A stretch of 10,092 nt of DNA from Chloroflexota bacterium (GTDB lineage: Bacteria > Chloroflexota > Limnocylindria > Limnocylindrales > CSP1-4): positions 1 through 10,092 of the forward strand of contig JACDAH010000417.1 in NCBI GenBank assembly GCA_013695505.1. The letters are read 5' to 3'. The notes under the pieces are model-generated. The model had not been told where the DNA came from and did not search any database. It saw only the letters and a list, made by a program, of their open reading frames with translations. Shown in pieces: positions 1-6,954 of the stretch (its first letter is position 1; each line of letters starts with the position of its first letter). The position numbers and the translations under genes are program-made.

Positions 1-2364
1 GCGCAGGACGCCGACCAGGCGCAGCGGCGCGCCGGTCGCCGTGGCGAGAGCCGCGCTCAACTCGAGGGCCGCCCAGTCATGCTCCGCGCCGCCGAACGGG
101 ACCACGATCGGCCGTGACGGCCCGAGCTCCGGCGTTGCGTTCTTGCCGCTGATGAGGACCGCGACATCGCACAAGATTCCTTCGAGCACTCCGCCGACGG
201 AGCCGCCCAGCGGCCCGTCGCCGAGGAGCGGACGTCGGCCGTCGAGTACCACGAGATCAATCTCCGTGACCCCGGCGAGACGGGCGAGATCGCGCGCCGG
301 CTGGACCGAGGTCAGCGCGGCGACATGGGCTGTGATGCGGCGCGACTCCAGGCCGATCCGGTGGACTTCCAGCTCGGCGGTCGCGCTCGCCAGCTGCCGG
401 TTCAGGGCGCCGACGCCCGATGTGATCGGTCCCGGATCGAGCAACCGGACGATGATGAGCTCGCGCGGCCGCTGCGTTCGCGAGAGCGGCTCGGCGATCA
501 GGATGAGCGCGTCGAGGTTCCGAGGATCCAGGGCCGTCACCAGGACTGCCCGGCGCGGTTCGCCGGCCCGGTCGGCGGCGGCGATCGCGTGGTCGGTCGA
601 AGCGCTGGCGACCCCGGCGATCTCGCGAAGCTCCTCCTCGGCCGTCACCGCCAGCCTCCGGTGCGGGTCCACCAGTCGCAGAAGGGGTCCAGTCATGAAC
701 GTGGTGACGAGGGCCATGATGACGAGCATCGTGAACAGCGCCGGCGTGATCACCGCGAGGCTGAGGCCCAGATTCAGCACGATCAGCTCGGTCAAACCGC
801 GTGTGTTCATCAGGACTCCGACGGCGGCGCTCTCGCGACCGGTCATGCCTGTCCAGCGGGCCGCCAAGCCGGCTGTGCCCAGCTTGGCGAGGATTGAGAT
901 CGCGGTGACCAAGATCGTGAGTGCGATGAGCTGCGGGTCGCGCAGAAGCCCGATATTGACCTTGAGGCCAGCCACGACGAAGAAAAGGGGAAGGAGGACG
1001 ATGACGATGAAGTCCTCCATCCGCTTGCGGACGTCGTCGGAAAGCTCCTCCCGGCGCGGCATCGCCAGCCCCATGACGAAGGCGCCAAATATCGGGGCGA
1101 CGCCGATCAGGCCCGTCGTCGCGGTCGCCAGCAGCACGCCAAGAAAGATGAACGCGATCCAGCCGATCGGTACGTGGCCTGCTTCGTCGTAGGCCACGGA
1201 AACACGGGCGAGCAGGCGCCGCGCCGCGATCGCCATGACGAGACAGAAGAGGACGGTCAGGCCGACCACCCGGAATAGGGCGAGCGTGGGGTCCTGCCCC
1301 GGACACTCGGCGCAAGCGGGATCGGGCCGGGTGACAGCCGCCACCGCTGTGGCGACGGCGAGCAGCGCCCAGGCCGTGACGTCGTCGACAGCGGCAGAGG
1401 CGAGGGCCAGGCCACCGACCGGGTTGGCCAGCATCCGTCGTTCGACCAAAATGCGGGCGAGCACCGGAAAGGCGGTGACCGACATCGATACCCCAATGAA
1501 CAGCGCGAAGGCAACAAACCCCACGTCATGGGGCGCAAGCAACGGATAGAGAAGCGTCGCCGTCAGGAACCCGAAGGCAAGCGGGATCGCGACGCTCGCG
1601 TTCGAGACGAACGCTGCTTGTTCGATTCGGCCGCGCAGTGCTCGGGGATCCAGCTCGAGGCCGACGAGGAACATGTAGAACGCCAAGCCGATGTTCGCAA
1701 CGGCCGCGATCAGCGGGATGACCTGGGCCGGGAAAATCCAGGTCTGGATTGGATGCGCGATCGCTCCGAAGAGCGTCGGACCCAACAGGACGCCGGCGAG
1801 AACCTCGCCCATCACCCGAGGCTGGCCGAGCCGCACGAGGAGCCAGCCGGCCACCCGGGCCGCCAGGATGACGACGGCGATGGCGAGGGCAAGGCGAGCA
1901 AAGAGCTCCTCCGCCGACAGCGCAACGGCTTCGCCCTTGGCCGGACCCTGGGCGGCGGCCAATTTGGCGCGAGCGCCCGTTTCCTCCACGACCAGGACTC
2001 GAGCATCGCCGTTGAAACGCGACATCGCGATCGGCCGGGTGGTCCCATCGAGGCATTGGCCCATCCCAGTGAGTCGGACCCCATCGAATCGCAGATCCAT
2101 CGACGGCCTGCCTTCGCCAGTCGCGGATCCAAGATGCACGAATGCGCCGGACTGGTCCAGGATGAACGCGCTCGAGGCCGAACCCAGGCAGGTGTCGGCG
2201 GCCTCGAGTTGGTACCGTCCGCCTATGGCGCTCGGCGCGGCGAGATTCCGGCCGACGGTGATGGCCAGCCCGATCCCGACGGTCGTGACGATCGCGAGCA
2301 CGGCGTAGCCGATGGCAACCCGGCGCCGCGGGCTGGCCTGGAGCCCGATCGAGGGCGTGACCAT
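1..2364 (-). CDS. CPA2-family cation/proton antiporter with tandem USP-like C-terminus (3' end outside window)
   Basis: Integral inner-membrane monovalent cation:H+ antiporter. The minus-strand frame is open from the ATG at 2364-2362 through position 1, giving 788 codons without a stop, so the 3' end is cut by the window edge. Residues 17-38 form a first membrane segment, followed by an exported segment (about 45-150) with cysteines at 59 and 104. The Na+/H+ exchanger domain spans about 155-565, with many hydrophobic helices, GEVLAGVLLGP (186-196), the paired acidic residues of VDDVTAW (D327, D328) typical of electrogenic CPA2 exchangers, and NTRGLTELIVLN (520-531). A soluble region follows: one USP-like domain at about 603-740, then a second beginning near 750 (PIVVPFGG) that is truncated here. 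No Shine-Dalgarno precedes the ATG, but TAGCAT ends 7 nt before it, fitting a leaderless transcript. It is divergent from the kinase gene at 2386. Family assignment is firm; the transported ion (Na+ or K+) cannot be read from sequence. Confidence 0.93.
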   Translation of the reverse strand, partial: MVTPSIGLQASPRRRVAIGYAVLAIVTTVGIGLAITVGRNLAAPSAIGGRYQLEAADTCLGSASSAFILDQSGAFVHLGSATGEGRPSMDLRFDGVRLTGMGQCLDGTTRPIAMSRFNGDARVLVVEETGARAKLAAAQGPAKGEAVALSAEELFARLALAIAVVILAARVAGWLLVRLGQPRVMGEVLAGVLLGPTLFGAIAHPIQTWIFPAQVIPLIAAVANIGLAFYMFLVGLELDPRALRGRIEQAAFVSNASVAIPLAFGFLTATLLYPLLAPHDVGFVAFALFIGVSMSVTAFPVLARILVERRMLANPVGGLALASAAVDDVTAWALLAVATAVAAVTRPDPACAECPGQDPTLALFRVVGLTVLFCLVMAIAARRLLARVSVAYDEAGHVPIGWIAFIFLGVLLATATTGLIGVAPIFGAFVMGLAMPRREELSDDVRKRMEDFIVIVLLPLFFVVAGLKVNIGLLRDPQLIALTILVTAISILAKLGTAGLAARWTGMTGRESAAVGVLMNTRGLTELIVLNLGLSLAVITPALFTMLVIMALVTTFMTGPLLRLVDPHRRLAVTAEEELREIAGVASASTDHAIAAADRAGEPRRAVLVTALDPRNLDALILIAEPLSRTQRPRELIIVRLLDPGPITSGVGALNRQLASATAELEVHRIGLESRRITAHVAALTSVQPARDLARLAGVTEIDLVVLDGRRPLLGDGPLGGSVGGVLEGILCDVAVLISGKNATPELGPSRPIVVPFGGAEHDWAALELSAALATATGAPLRLVGVLR

Positions 2365-2370
2365 GTCGCG

Positions 2371-2377
2371 GTATGCT
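2371..2377. promoter_or_regulatory. Overlapping divergent -10 boxes between antiporter and kinase genes
   Basis: The 21 bp between the two divergent start codons contain GGTATGCTACC, a near-palindrome. Read on the plus strand it gives TATGCT (2371-2376), ending 9 nt before the kinase ATG at 2386. Read on the minus strand it gives TAGCAT (2377-2372), ending 7 nt before the antiporter ATG at 2364. Both fit a TANNNT -10 element for nearly or fully leaderless transcripts, which agrees with the absence of a Shine-Dalgarno on either side. No convincing -35 hexamer is visible on either strand. Inferred from pattern and position only. Confidence 0.5.
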
Positions 2378-2385
2378 ACCAGCCG

Positions 2386-3229
2386 ATGACGGCGCCGAAT
2401 GGGTCGATTGACGAAGCCCAGCCGGGCGATCGGATCGGTGGCTATCGACTGCTCCACATGCTCGGCGAGGGAGGCAGCGGGACCGTCTTCCTCGCTGACC
2501 GGGAGGGCTCCGGGGCTGGCCAGGTGGCGATCAAGATCCTGCACCGAAGGGTCGCCCTCGATCCGACTCTTGCCCGACGCTTCGCGCACGAGGCCCGGGC
2601 CGCGGCAGCCCTTCGTCATCCCGGCCTGGTCCCCTGCTCGAGGCGGGCGAGATCGATGGCCGTCGCTTCCTCGTCAGCCGATACATGGCTGGTGGATCCA
2701 TGGCGGTTCGTCTTGTCCGGGACGGGGCCTATCCGATCGGCGATGGACTTCGGCTACTCCGGGAGCTCGCTGGCGGCCTCGATGCGCTGCACGCGGCCGG
2801 GATCGTCCACCGCGACATCAAACCCGCGAACATCATGCTGGAGGCGGACGGGACGGCCGCGCTCGGTGATCTTGGTCTGGCGCGCGGTCACCGCGACACG
2901 GTTCTGACTCGACCCGGTCAGGTCCTGGGTAGCATGGACTATCTCGCCCCGAGCTGATCCGGGGGCACCCCGCGACGACGGCAAGTGCTCTGTATGCGCT
3001 CGGTTGCGTCGCCTACGCTGCGTTCGTCGGATCGCCCCCCTTCGCCGGGCGAAGCGCCATTCGTACAGCATTCGCCCATCTCGAAGATTCGCCGCTCGCG
3101 CCCGTCCTGCAGCGGCCGGAAATCGGCATCACGCTCAGTGCGTCCATTCTGCAAGCCCTTGCGAAAGCCCCTGGAGATCGACCGACCAAAGCATCCGCCT
3201 ACGCCGCCTCCCTCGCGCTCGGCCCGTAA
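2386..3229 (+). pseudogene. Ser/Thr protein kinase (PknB-like catalytic domain), two frameshifts
   Basis: Eukaryotic-type Ser/Thr kinase that would phosphorylate proteins from ATP. From the ATG at 2386 the frame encodes the glycine loop GEGGSGTVFLA (28-37), VAIK with K50, and E69 of helix C, then breaks at 2631-2637. The next frame carries HRDIKPAN (142-149) and DLG (162-164) and breaks at about 2945-2953, inside the APE motif. The third frame carries YALGCVAY, PPF and KAPGDRP and stops at 3227-3229. Adding one base at each lesion restores exactly 281 residues; without that, the first frame stops at 2905-2907 after 173 residues. Both lesions lie on a CCCC run where CCCCC would restore sense (GLVPLLEAGE and LAPELIR). 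The normally conserved Asp of helix F is Ala (202), which argues for some real decay. There is no membrane segment, so a cytoplasmic, domain-only kinase. It is either a pseudogene or a pair of homopolymer sequencing errors. Confidence 0.85.
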
Positions 3230-3337
3230 CCTGTGCTGCGCGCCGCACCTTCGCTTCCTCCATCGCGAGGCAGCGATCGTCACACGTCGGGCTCCTTGAC
3301 GAGGGGAATAGCGTAGGCGGATCGCTACCCGGAGGCT

Positions 3338-4612
3338 GTGAACGGTGTCCGAATGGGGATGGCGCCCGTCGAATTCGTCGCGGCCGCGTGTCGGCCATGG
3401 AATCGTGCGTTCGAGGCCGGGCGGAAGGTGAGCGATCCGATAGATGTGGGCAGGCCGCCAGTTCTTCGTATCCGAGTGGTCGAGCCAGGTCGGGCTCCCC
3501 GCTCACTCTCGAGAAATGCGTTCCCGACCCTCATCGGGCGTGACAGAGGCTGTGAGGTCGTCCTGCAGGATCCGCTCGTCTCACGCCACCACGCACAGAT
3601 CGACCTCGAGGCCGACCGCGGAGTCGTCATCCGGGATCTGGGCTCGTCGAACGGGACGTATCTTGCCGAGCGGCGGATTGCCGGGACGGAGGCGCTTTCC
3701 CTTCCCGCTCGGATTCGACTGGGCCGGACGATCCTTACCTTGGAATTCGACACGCCCGCAACCATCGTGGCGCCGGTTCCGTTTCCTGCATCGGCCGCCC
3801 CGGTCGACGCCGCCGCCGCCCCCGAACCGGTCGCCGTCGAACCGGTCGCCGCGGCCGAACCTGTCGCCGTCGAACCGACGATCCCGGTCATGTCGTCGTC
3901 GCCGCCGGGCAGGTCCTCGGTAGCGGACCCGGTCCGTAACGCGCCCAAGCGCCTAAGCGCACCGACGCCTCCGCTCCCGTCGCCCGCTTCGGGGTCCGTC
4001 GCCCAGCGCCCTCCCGGCACGACCAGGTCGATCCCAGCCCGGCTCGCGGTCATCGTCCTGCTGGCTGTCGCCGGCGTGGCAGCCCTGATCGCCACCGGTC
4101 AGTTCGGCTCACGCGCTCTCCCCGTCAAGTCGACGCCTCCGTCGTCGTCGGTTGCCGGCGCTGCGTCGATCTCGGTTCCAACCAGTTCCGGCGTCGTGGT
4201 CGCCCAGCCGTCGGGGCCGCCAGGAAGCGCTCCACCGGCGACGCGGCTGAAGTTCGAGATCACGCTTGACGGCAACACGATCGCGACAGACACGACGACG
4301 ACACCGACAGCGTGCACGCGTGCGGCCGGCGCTCCTCAGTCACTCATCATTGAGTACTCGACCACGTTCGGGGACACGACGAAGTTCTCGATCACAGTCG
4401 ACGATACGAGCGCCTCATTGCCGCATCTCTCGAAGGCAGATATCACGGTCGAGTTTGCCTCGCTGAGCAAGACGCTGACGTTGAGTGCTGCCGATGTCAC
4501 GTCTGTTGCGGTCGACGACAACGGCGACAGCGCGACGGTCACCCTGACGTCCAGAAACGCCCGCGGCGACTCCCTGACCGGCACGATCACGTGCAACGTG
4601 ATCGGGCCCTGA
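3338..4612 (+). CDS. FHA-domain single-pass membrane protein with exported C-terminal domain
   Basis: Phosphothreonine-binding FHA protein anchored in the membrane, 424 aa from the GTG at 3338. The FHA domain occupies about 42-138 with hallmark residues IGRD (66-69), SRHHA (82-86) and LGSSNGTYL (101-109). A low-complexity Ala/Pro/Glu/Val linker follows (140-232, repeating EPVAVEP), then one transmembrane helix (about 235-252), a Ser/Pro-rich exported linker (258-302) and a beta-rich, Thr/Ser-rich domain (303-422) with cysteines at 326 and 419 that could form a disulphide. The outer domain is not recognised. It begins 108 bp after the kinase stop on the same strand, so the FHA domain may read phosphorylation by that kinase. 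The start is uncertain: GGAGG (3331-3335) sits only 2 nt before the GTG; ATG at 3353 and GTG at 3428 are alternatives that keep the whole FHA domain. Confidence 0.85.
   Translation: MNGVRMGMAPVEFVAAACRPWNRAFEAGRKVSDPIDVGRPPVLRIRVVEPGRAPRSLSRNAFPTLIGRDRGCEVVLQDPLVSRHHAQIDLEADRGVVIRDLGSSNGTYLAERRIAGTEALSLPARIRLGRTILTLEFDTPATIVAPVPFPASAAPVDAAAAPEPVAVEPVAAAEPVAVEPTIPVMSSSPPGRSSVADPVRNAPKRLSAPTPPLPSPASGSVAQRPPGTTRSIPARLAVIVLLAVAGVAALIATGQFGSRALPVKSTPPSSSVAGAASISVPTSSGVVVAQPSGPPGSAPPATRLKFEITLDGNTIATDTTTTPTACTRAAGAPQSLIIEYSTTFGDTTKFSITVDDTSASLPHLSKADITVEFASLSKTLTLSAADVTSVAVDDNGDSATVTLTSRNARGDSLTGTITCNVIGP
3815..3880 (+). repeat. Short imperfect tandem repeat in the FHA protein linker
   Basis: Units beginning GAACCGGTCGCC recur about every 15-18 bp, encoding repeated EPVAVEP/EPVAAAEP in the cytoplasmic linker between the FHA domain and the membrane helix. 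Copies differ at single bases (GAACCG, GAACCT). Such runs usually vary in length between strains and form flexible tethers. Confidence 0.6.
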
Positions 4613-4626
4613 CGGGCACTCGGCAC

Positions 4627-4648
4627 GGACGACAGAAACGGATCGTCC
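4627..4648 (+). terminator. Possible terminator hairpin after the FHA gene
   Basis: GGACGA (4627-4632) and TCGTCC (4643-4648) pair as a 6-bp stem with a 10-nt loop, starting 14 nt after the FHA stop codon. Only TT follows, so the U-tract is poor. Position favours a terminator or 3'-end stabiliser; the sequence alone is weak evidence. Confidence 0.35.
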
Positions 4649-4822
4649 TTCCGAGGCCTGCTCCAGCCCCGGCGCGCGCCGAGCAACGGAGCGCCAGCGC
4701 CTTGGACAGCCTGGCACGATCGCAACGCGCACGCTCACGACAAGACGCAACCGATCCCCACCGAACCGGCCCAACTCGTCGGATTGGTGACCCCATGCAA
4801 CGAAGTACCAGGACCTTCGGGC

Positions 4823-4828
4823 TATGCT
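4823..4828 (+). promoter_or_regulatory. Candidate -10 box for cpaF-ridA
   Basis: TATGCT is identical to the box ahead of the kinase gene at 2371. A transcript starting about 7 nt downstream would have a leader of about 97 nt before the ATG at 4932. No good -35 hexamer lies 16-18 bp upstream, so this is tentative. Confidence 0.3.
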
Positions 4829-4916
4829 CTCGAAAACGGTCGCGATCGACGGCTGCCGCCGACGGGGTCGCGAACGTCGAGATTTCTCGCACCTTCCGCG
4901 TTACAACCCACGCTTC

Positions 4917-4922
4917 GGGGAG
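4917..4922 (+). promoter_or_regulatory. Ribosome-binding site that decides the cpaF start
   Basis: GGGGAG lies 9 nt before the ATG at 4932. This supports that start over the upstream in-frame ATG at 4824. Confidence 0.6.
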
Positions 4923-4931
4923 ACCAGGCAC

Positions 4932-6881
4932 ATGTCGCTGATGCAACGGGTCGAACGAGCCCAGCAGCGATCGCAGGCGATCGCGGCTGCGGAGGCAGCG
5001 GCCGTCGAAGCTGCCGCCGCGGCCGCGAATGGCCCGGGCCCGGCGGAGGCGGCCGAACTGCCCAAGTCGTCGTCGGCCACCACGGGGATCCCGGTCATGG
5101 GCGGAGGGCCGGCGGCCGACGTGGCCCCGGCGGCGATGGTTCCGGTGATGGAGCCGCAGTCCGCCCCGCTCCTGCCCCGGACACCCGCCCGCGAGGCGAT
5201 GCTGCTCGACATCCGCCATCGACTGGTCGCGGAGGTGATCACGGCCTTCGACACCCTCCTCGACGCCGAGGCGACAGACGTCCGGGCCAAGGTCGAGGCG
5301 ATCGTCGACCGGACGATCGGCCAGAACGGTTACGCCGTGACCCGCGACGAGCGGACGCGCCTCGTCGACGAGCTGGCCGACGACGTCACCGGCTTCGGGC
5401 CGCTCGAGCCGCTTCTCAACGACGAGACGATCACCGAGGTCATGGTCAACGGCCCGAGCCACGTCTACATCGAGCGGGCCGGCAAGATCGAGCGCGTCAA
5501 CAGCGCGTTTTTGAACAACGAGCACGTGCTCCGGATCATCGACCGGATCATCACCCCGATGGGCCGCCGGATCGACGAGATGAGCCCGAGGGTGGACGCC
5601 CGGCTGCCGGACGGCTCGCGCGTCAACGCGATCGTCGAGCCCCTGTCGCTCGTCGGGCCCGTGATCACGGTCCGCAAGTTCTCGCAGACGCCGTACACGG
5701 TTGACGACCTCATCCGGTTCGGCACGGCGACCCCGGAGATGTTCGAGTTCCTGCGCGTCTGCATCGAGGCCCGCCTGAATCTCTTCGTGTCGGGCGGGAC
5801 GGGCTCGGGCAAGACCACGACCTTGAACGTGCTCTCGTCCTTCATCCCGAACGACGAGCGGATCGTCACGATCGAGGACGCCGCCGAGCTGCAGCTCCGC
5901 CAGGACCATGTGATCACCCTGGAATCGCGGCCACCCAACCTGGAGGGCGAAGGCGAGATCACGATCCGCCAGCTGCTCAAGAACGCGATGCACATGCGGC
6001 CCGATCGGATCATCGTCGGGGAGTGCCGCTCGGGCGAGGCGCTCGACATGCTCCAGGCGATGACGACCGGCCATGACGGCTCGCTGTCGACCGGCCACGC
6101 CAACACGCCCAAGGACATGTTGCGGCGGCTCGAGACGATGGTCCTGATGACCGGCTACCAGCTGCCGCTCCGGGCGATCCGCGAGCAGATGGCATCCGCG
6201 GTGGACCTGATCGTCCACACGTCGCGGCTCAAGGATGGCAGCCGCAGGATCGTCAACATCACCGAGGTCTATGGGATCGAGGACGACGAAATCCTGACCC
6301 AGGACATCTTCGCGTTCGAGCAGACCGGCGTCCGCGACGGCAAGATCGAGGGCATGCTCGCGCCGACCGGGGTCCGGCCGACGTTCATGGACCAGTTCCG
6401 CAAGGCCGGGATCACGCTCCCGCCGGGCGACTACGGGATCCCGGCCGAGGACAAGGCCAAGCCCACCCGGATCAGCTCGACGAAGGGCCGCTGGGGCGCC
6501 GGCGACTCGTCCGACGGCCCGGTCGCCCCGATCCTGCCGCTCGGCTACGGCAAGGCCGTCAAGGCCGGCGGGATGGTCTACATCTCGGCCATCGGCCCGG
6601 TCGATCCCGACAGCGGCCAGGTCGTTGGCAGCACCATCAAGGCCCAGGCGCGCCAGTGCCTCGCCAACCTGAAAGGCAAGCTCGAGAGCAGCGGGACCTC
6701 GATCGACAAGGTCGTCTGGGCCAACTGGTCGCTCCGCGACGCGACCGAGTTCGACCTCTTCAACGAGGAGTGGGTCAAGGTCTTCCCGGGCGACGGGCCC
6801 GTCGGTCAGTCGACGATGATGACGCCGCTCCAGCGACGGGCCGGCTTCCGGCTCTCGATCGGGGTCATCGCCGAGGCCTGA
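4932..6881 (+). CDS. cpaF: CpaF/TadA-type secretion ATPase fused to a C-terminal RidA (YjgF) domain
   Basis: Hexameric cytoplasmic ATPase of the type II/IV secretion superfamily, normally powering Flp/Tad pilus assembly. 649 aa. Residues 1-85 are Ala-rich and low-complexity. The N-terminal CpaF domain follows (LLDIRHRLV, GFGPLEPLLNDETITEVMVNG). The motor has Walker A GGTGSGKT (288-295), an acidic motif TIEDAAELQL, the Walker B/SGEAxD segment RIIVGECRSGEALDMLQAM and the His box GHANTP. A typical CpaF would end near GDYGIP (about 505). Here the frame continues through a linker into a RidA-like domain (about 513-649): GYGKAVKAGGMVYISAIGPV from 538, DPDSGQVVG, and the conserved end QSTMMTPLQRRAGFRLSIGVIAEA. 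The catalytic Arg of RidA deaminases is Gln626. No frameshift or internal ribosome-binding site is evident at the junction. Partners TadB, TadC, RcpA and prepilin are absent from the window, so function in a pilus is inferred from family. The ATPase call is firm; the role of the RidA domain is unknown. Confidence 0.95.
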   Translation: MSLMQRVERAQQRSQAIAAAEAAAVEAAAAAANGPGPAEAAELPKSSSATTGIPVMGGGPAADVAPAAMVPVMEPQSAPLLPRTPAREAMLLDIRHRLVAEVITAFDTLLDAEATDVRAKVEAIVDRTIGQNGYAVTRDERTRLVDELADDVTGFGPLEPLLNDETITEVMVNGPSHVYIERAGKIERVNSAFLNNEHVLRIIDRIITPMGRRIDEMSPRVDARLPDGSRVNAIVEPLSLVGPVITVRKFSQTPYTVDDLIRFGTATPEMFEFLRVCIEARLNLFVSGGTGSGKTTTLNVLSSFIPNDERIVTIEDAAELQLRQDHVITLESRPPNLEGEGEITIRQLLKNAMHMRPDRIIVGECRSGEALDMLQAMTTGHDGSLSTGHANTPKDMLRRLETMVLMTGYQLPLRAIREQMASAVDLIVHTSRLKDGSRRIVNITEVYGIEDDEILTQDIFAFEQTGVRDGKIEGMLAPTGVRPTFMDQFRKAGITLPPGDYGIPAEDKAKPTRISSTKGRWGAGDSSDGPVAPILPLGYGKAVKAGGMVYISAIGPVDPDSGQVVGSTIKAQARQCLANLKGKLESSGTSIDKVVWANWSLRDATEFDLFNEEWVKVFPGDGPVGQSTMMTPLQRRAGFRLSIGVIAEA

Positions 6882-6882
6882 C

Positions 6883-6905
6883 AGCGGCCGTCCGCGGAGG
6901 CCGCT
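6883..6905 (+). terminator. GC-rich hairpin directly after cpaF-ridA
   Basis: AGCGGCC (6883-6889) pairs with GGCCGCT (6899-6905), a 7-bp stem starting 2 nt after the stop codon; the loop contains the palindrome TCCGCGGA. No T-tract follows. A second hairpin, GCCCGA (6918-6923) with TCGGGC (6934-6939), sits just before the next gene's -10 box. Likely transcript-end or insulating structures. Confidence 0.4.
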
Positions 6906-6939
6906 CACCCATTCGATGCCCGAGCGGGCCGGTTCGGGC

Positions 6940-6945
6940 TAGTGT
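6940..6945 (+). promoter_or_regulatory. Candidate -10 box for the DUF45 gene
   Basis: TAGTGT ends 9 nt before the ATG at 6955. With no Shine-Dalgarno in GAGCCCGAC ahead of the ATG, a nearly leaderless transcript is likely. Confidence 0.45.
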
Positions 6946-6954
6946 GAGCCCGAC

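Larger units (their letters stand above)
4613..4931. other. Intergenic region between FHA gene and cpaF-ridA
   Basis: About 319 bp without a convincing gene on either strand. It holds the hairpin at 4627-4648, a 12-bp palindrome CGGCGCGCGCCG (4670-4681), a TATGCT -10-like box (4823-4828) and the cpaF ribosome-binding site. The frame of cpaF remains open upstream to an ATG at 4824, but that extension (RRRGRERRD and so on) looks like non-coding translation and has no ribosome-binding site. Confidence 0.55.

Noticed and set aside
41..1192. 383-codon plus-strand open frame at the left edge
   Set aside because: Arg/Ser/Ala-rich translation with no domain; the minus-strand antiporter explains the region completely.
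1528..2907. 459-codon plus-strand open frame running into the kinase
   Set aside because: Only the part after 2386 is kinase sequence; the upstream part is antisense to the antiporter and happens to share the frame.
4824..4931. N-terminal extension of CpaF from the ATG at 4824
   Set aside because: No ribosome-binding site, non-protein-like residues, and a good GGGGAG at the correct distance from the ATG at 4932.
4587..6908. 773-codon open frame antisense to cpaF-ridA
   Set aside because: It mirrors the codon structure of the well-supported plus-strand gene, is extremely rich in Asp/Arg/Gly/Leu, and contains no recognisable domain. It is a typical GC-rich antisense shadow.
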